Assembly (NCBI RefSeq): GCF_004337475.1 | Contig: NZ_SJZJ01000030.1 | Span: forward strand, 1 to 37,119 | DNA: 37,119 nucleotides | From: Nocardioides jejuensis | Lineage (GTDB): Bacteria; Actinomycetota; Actinomycetes; Propionibacteriales; Nocardioidaceae | Direction of reading: 5' to 3' | Shown here: one piece after another, positions 37,046-37,119 of the stretch | Layout of the letters: each line of letters begins with the position of its first letter | Position numbering within the stretch: position 1 is the first letter of the stretch | The notes under the pieces: model-generated | Seen by the model: the letters and a program-made list of their open reading frames with translations, nothing else | Database searches by the model: none | Told to the model about the DNA's origin: nothing | Position numbers and translations under genes: made by a program

Positions 37046-37119
37046 CACCGGGAAGGCCGGCGCGGCGGGTGGCGCGCGGGTCGGCGGCGCAGCGGCGAGG
37101 CGAGCGGGTCGGCGGCGCA

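Overview
The window is 37 kb of high-GC DNA with dense, mostly minus-strand genes, frequent GTG starts and many 1-8 bp stop/start overlaps. The content is that of an actinomycete: a tRNA-Thr/tRNA-Met/rpmG cluster like the mycobacterial thrT-metT-rpmG2 locus, a FolP2-type dihydropteroate synthase homologue, a mycothiol-type DinB domain, an MptB-like mannosyltransferase, and a menaquinone-type Complex I operon with a Rex-like operator. Nocardioidaceae or a relative is my best guess, from gene style only.

Layout. 1-486: rpmG, tRNA-Met and tRNA-Thr (minus) with their promoter. 638-5402: a minus-strand run tag > lrgA > lrgB > amidase > folP2-like > LigB-like protein, ending in a long hairpin. 5440-7449: a plus-strand cassette, ArsR regulator > SRPBCC-DinB fusion > TfoX-N protein > small YHS-like protein, closed by a 16-bp hairpin. 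7455-8456: pirin (minus). 8578-9720: GT4 glycosyltransferase (plus). 9731-9866: a palindromic repeat block. 9871-14864: minus-strand ald, mptB, a 45-codon mptB-like mini-gene, an MFS transporter and a secreted SGNH hydrolase. 14943-15023: tRNA-Tyr. 15128-15619: yajQ (plus). 15714-19418: the sulfate ABC transporter sbp-cysT-cysW-cysA (minus). 19615-20526: rarD (plus). 20538-20622: three evenly spaced palindromes. 20659-36885: nuoA-N (minus), followed by a polyprenyl diphosphate synthase.

How it works together. The nuo genes encode all 14 subunits of proton-pumping NADH:menaquinone oxidoreductase in the canonical order A to N, nearly all translationally coupled. The last gene makes the isoprenoid tail needed for menaquinone. 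A Rex-type operator in the leader suggests NADH/NAD+ control. The sulfate operon brings in sulfur. MptB and the GT4 enzyme point to mannosylated envelope glycans.

Most of the window is ordinary housekeeping sequence and I see no defence island, prophage, insertion sequence or CRISPR array. The least explained items are an 18-codon ORF that exactly bridges nuoI and nuoJ, the 45-codon paralogue of the MptB N-terminus, the triple palindrome with exact 29-bp spacing, and the palindromic block after the GT4 gene.
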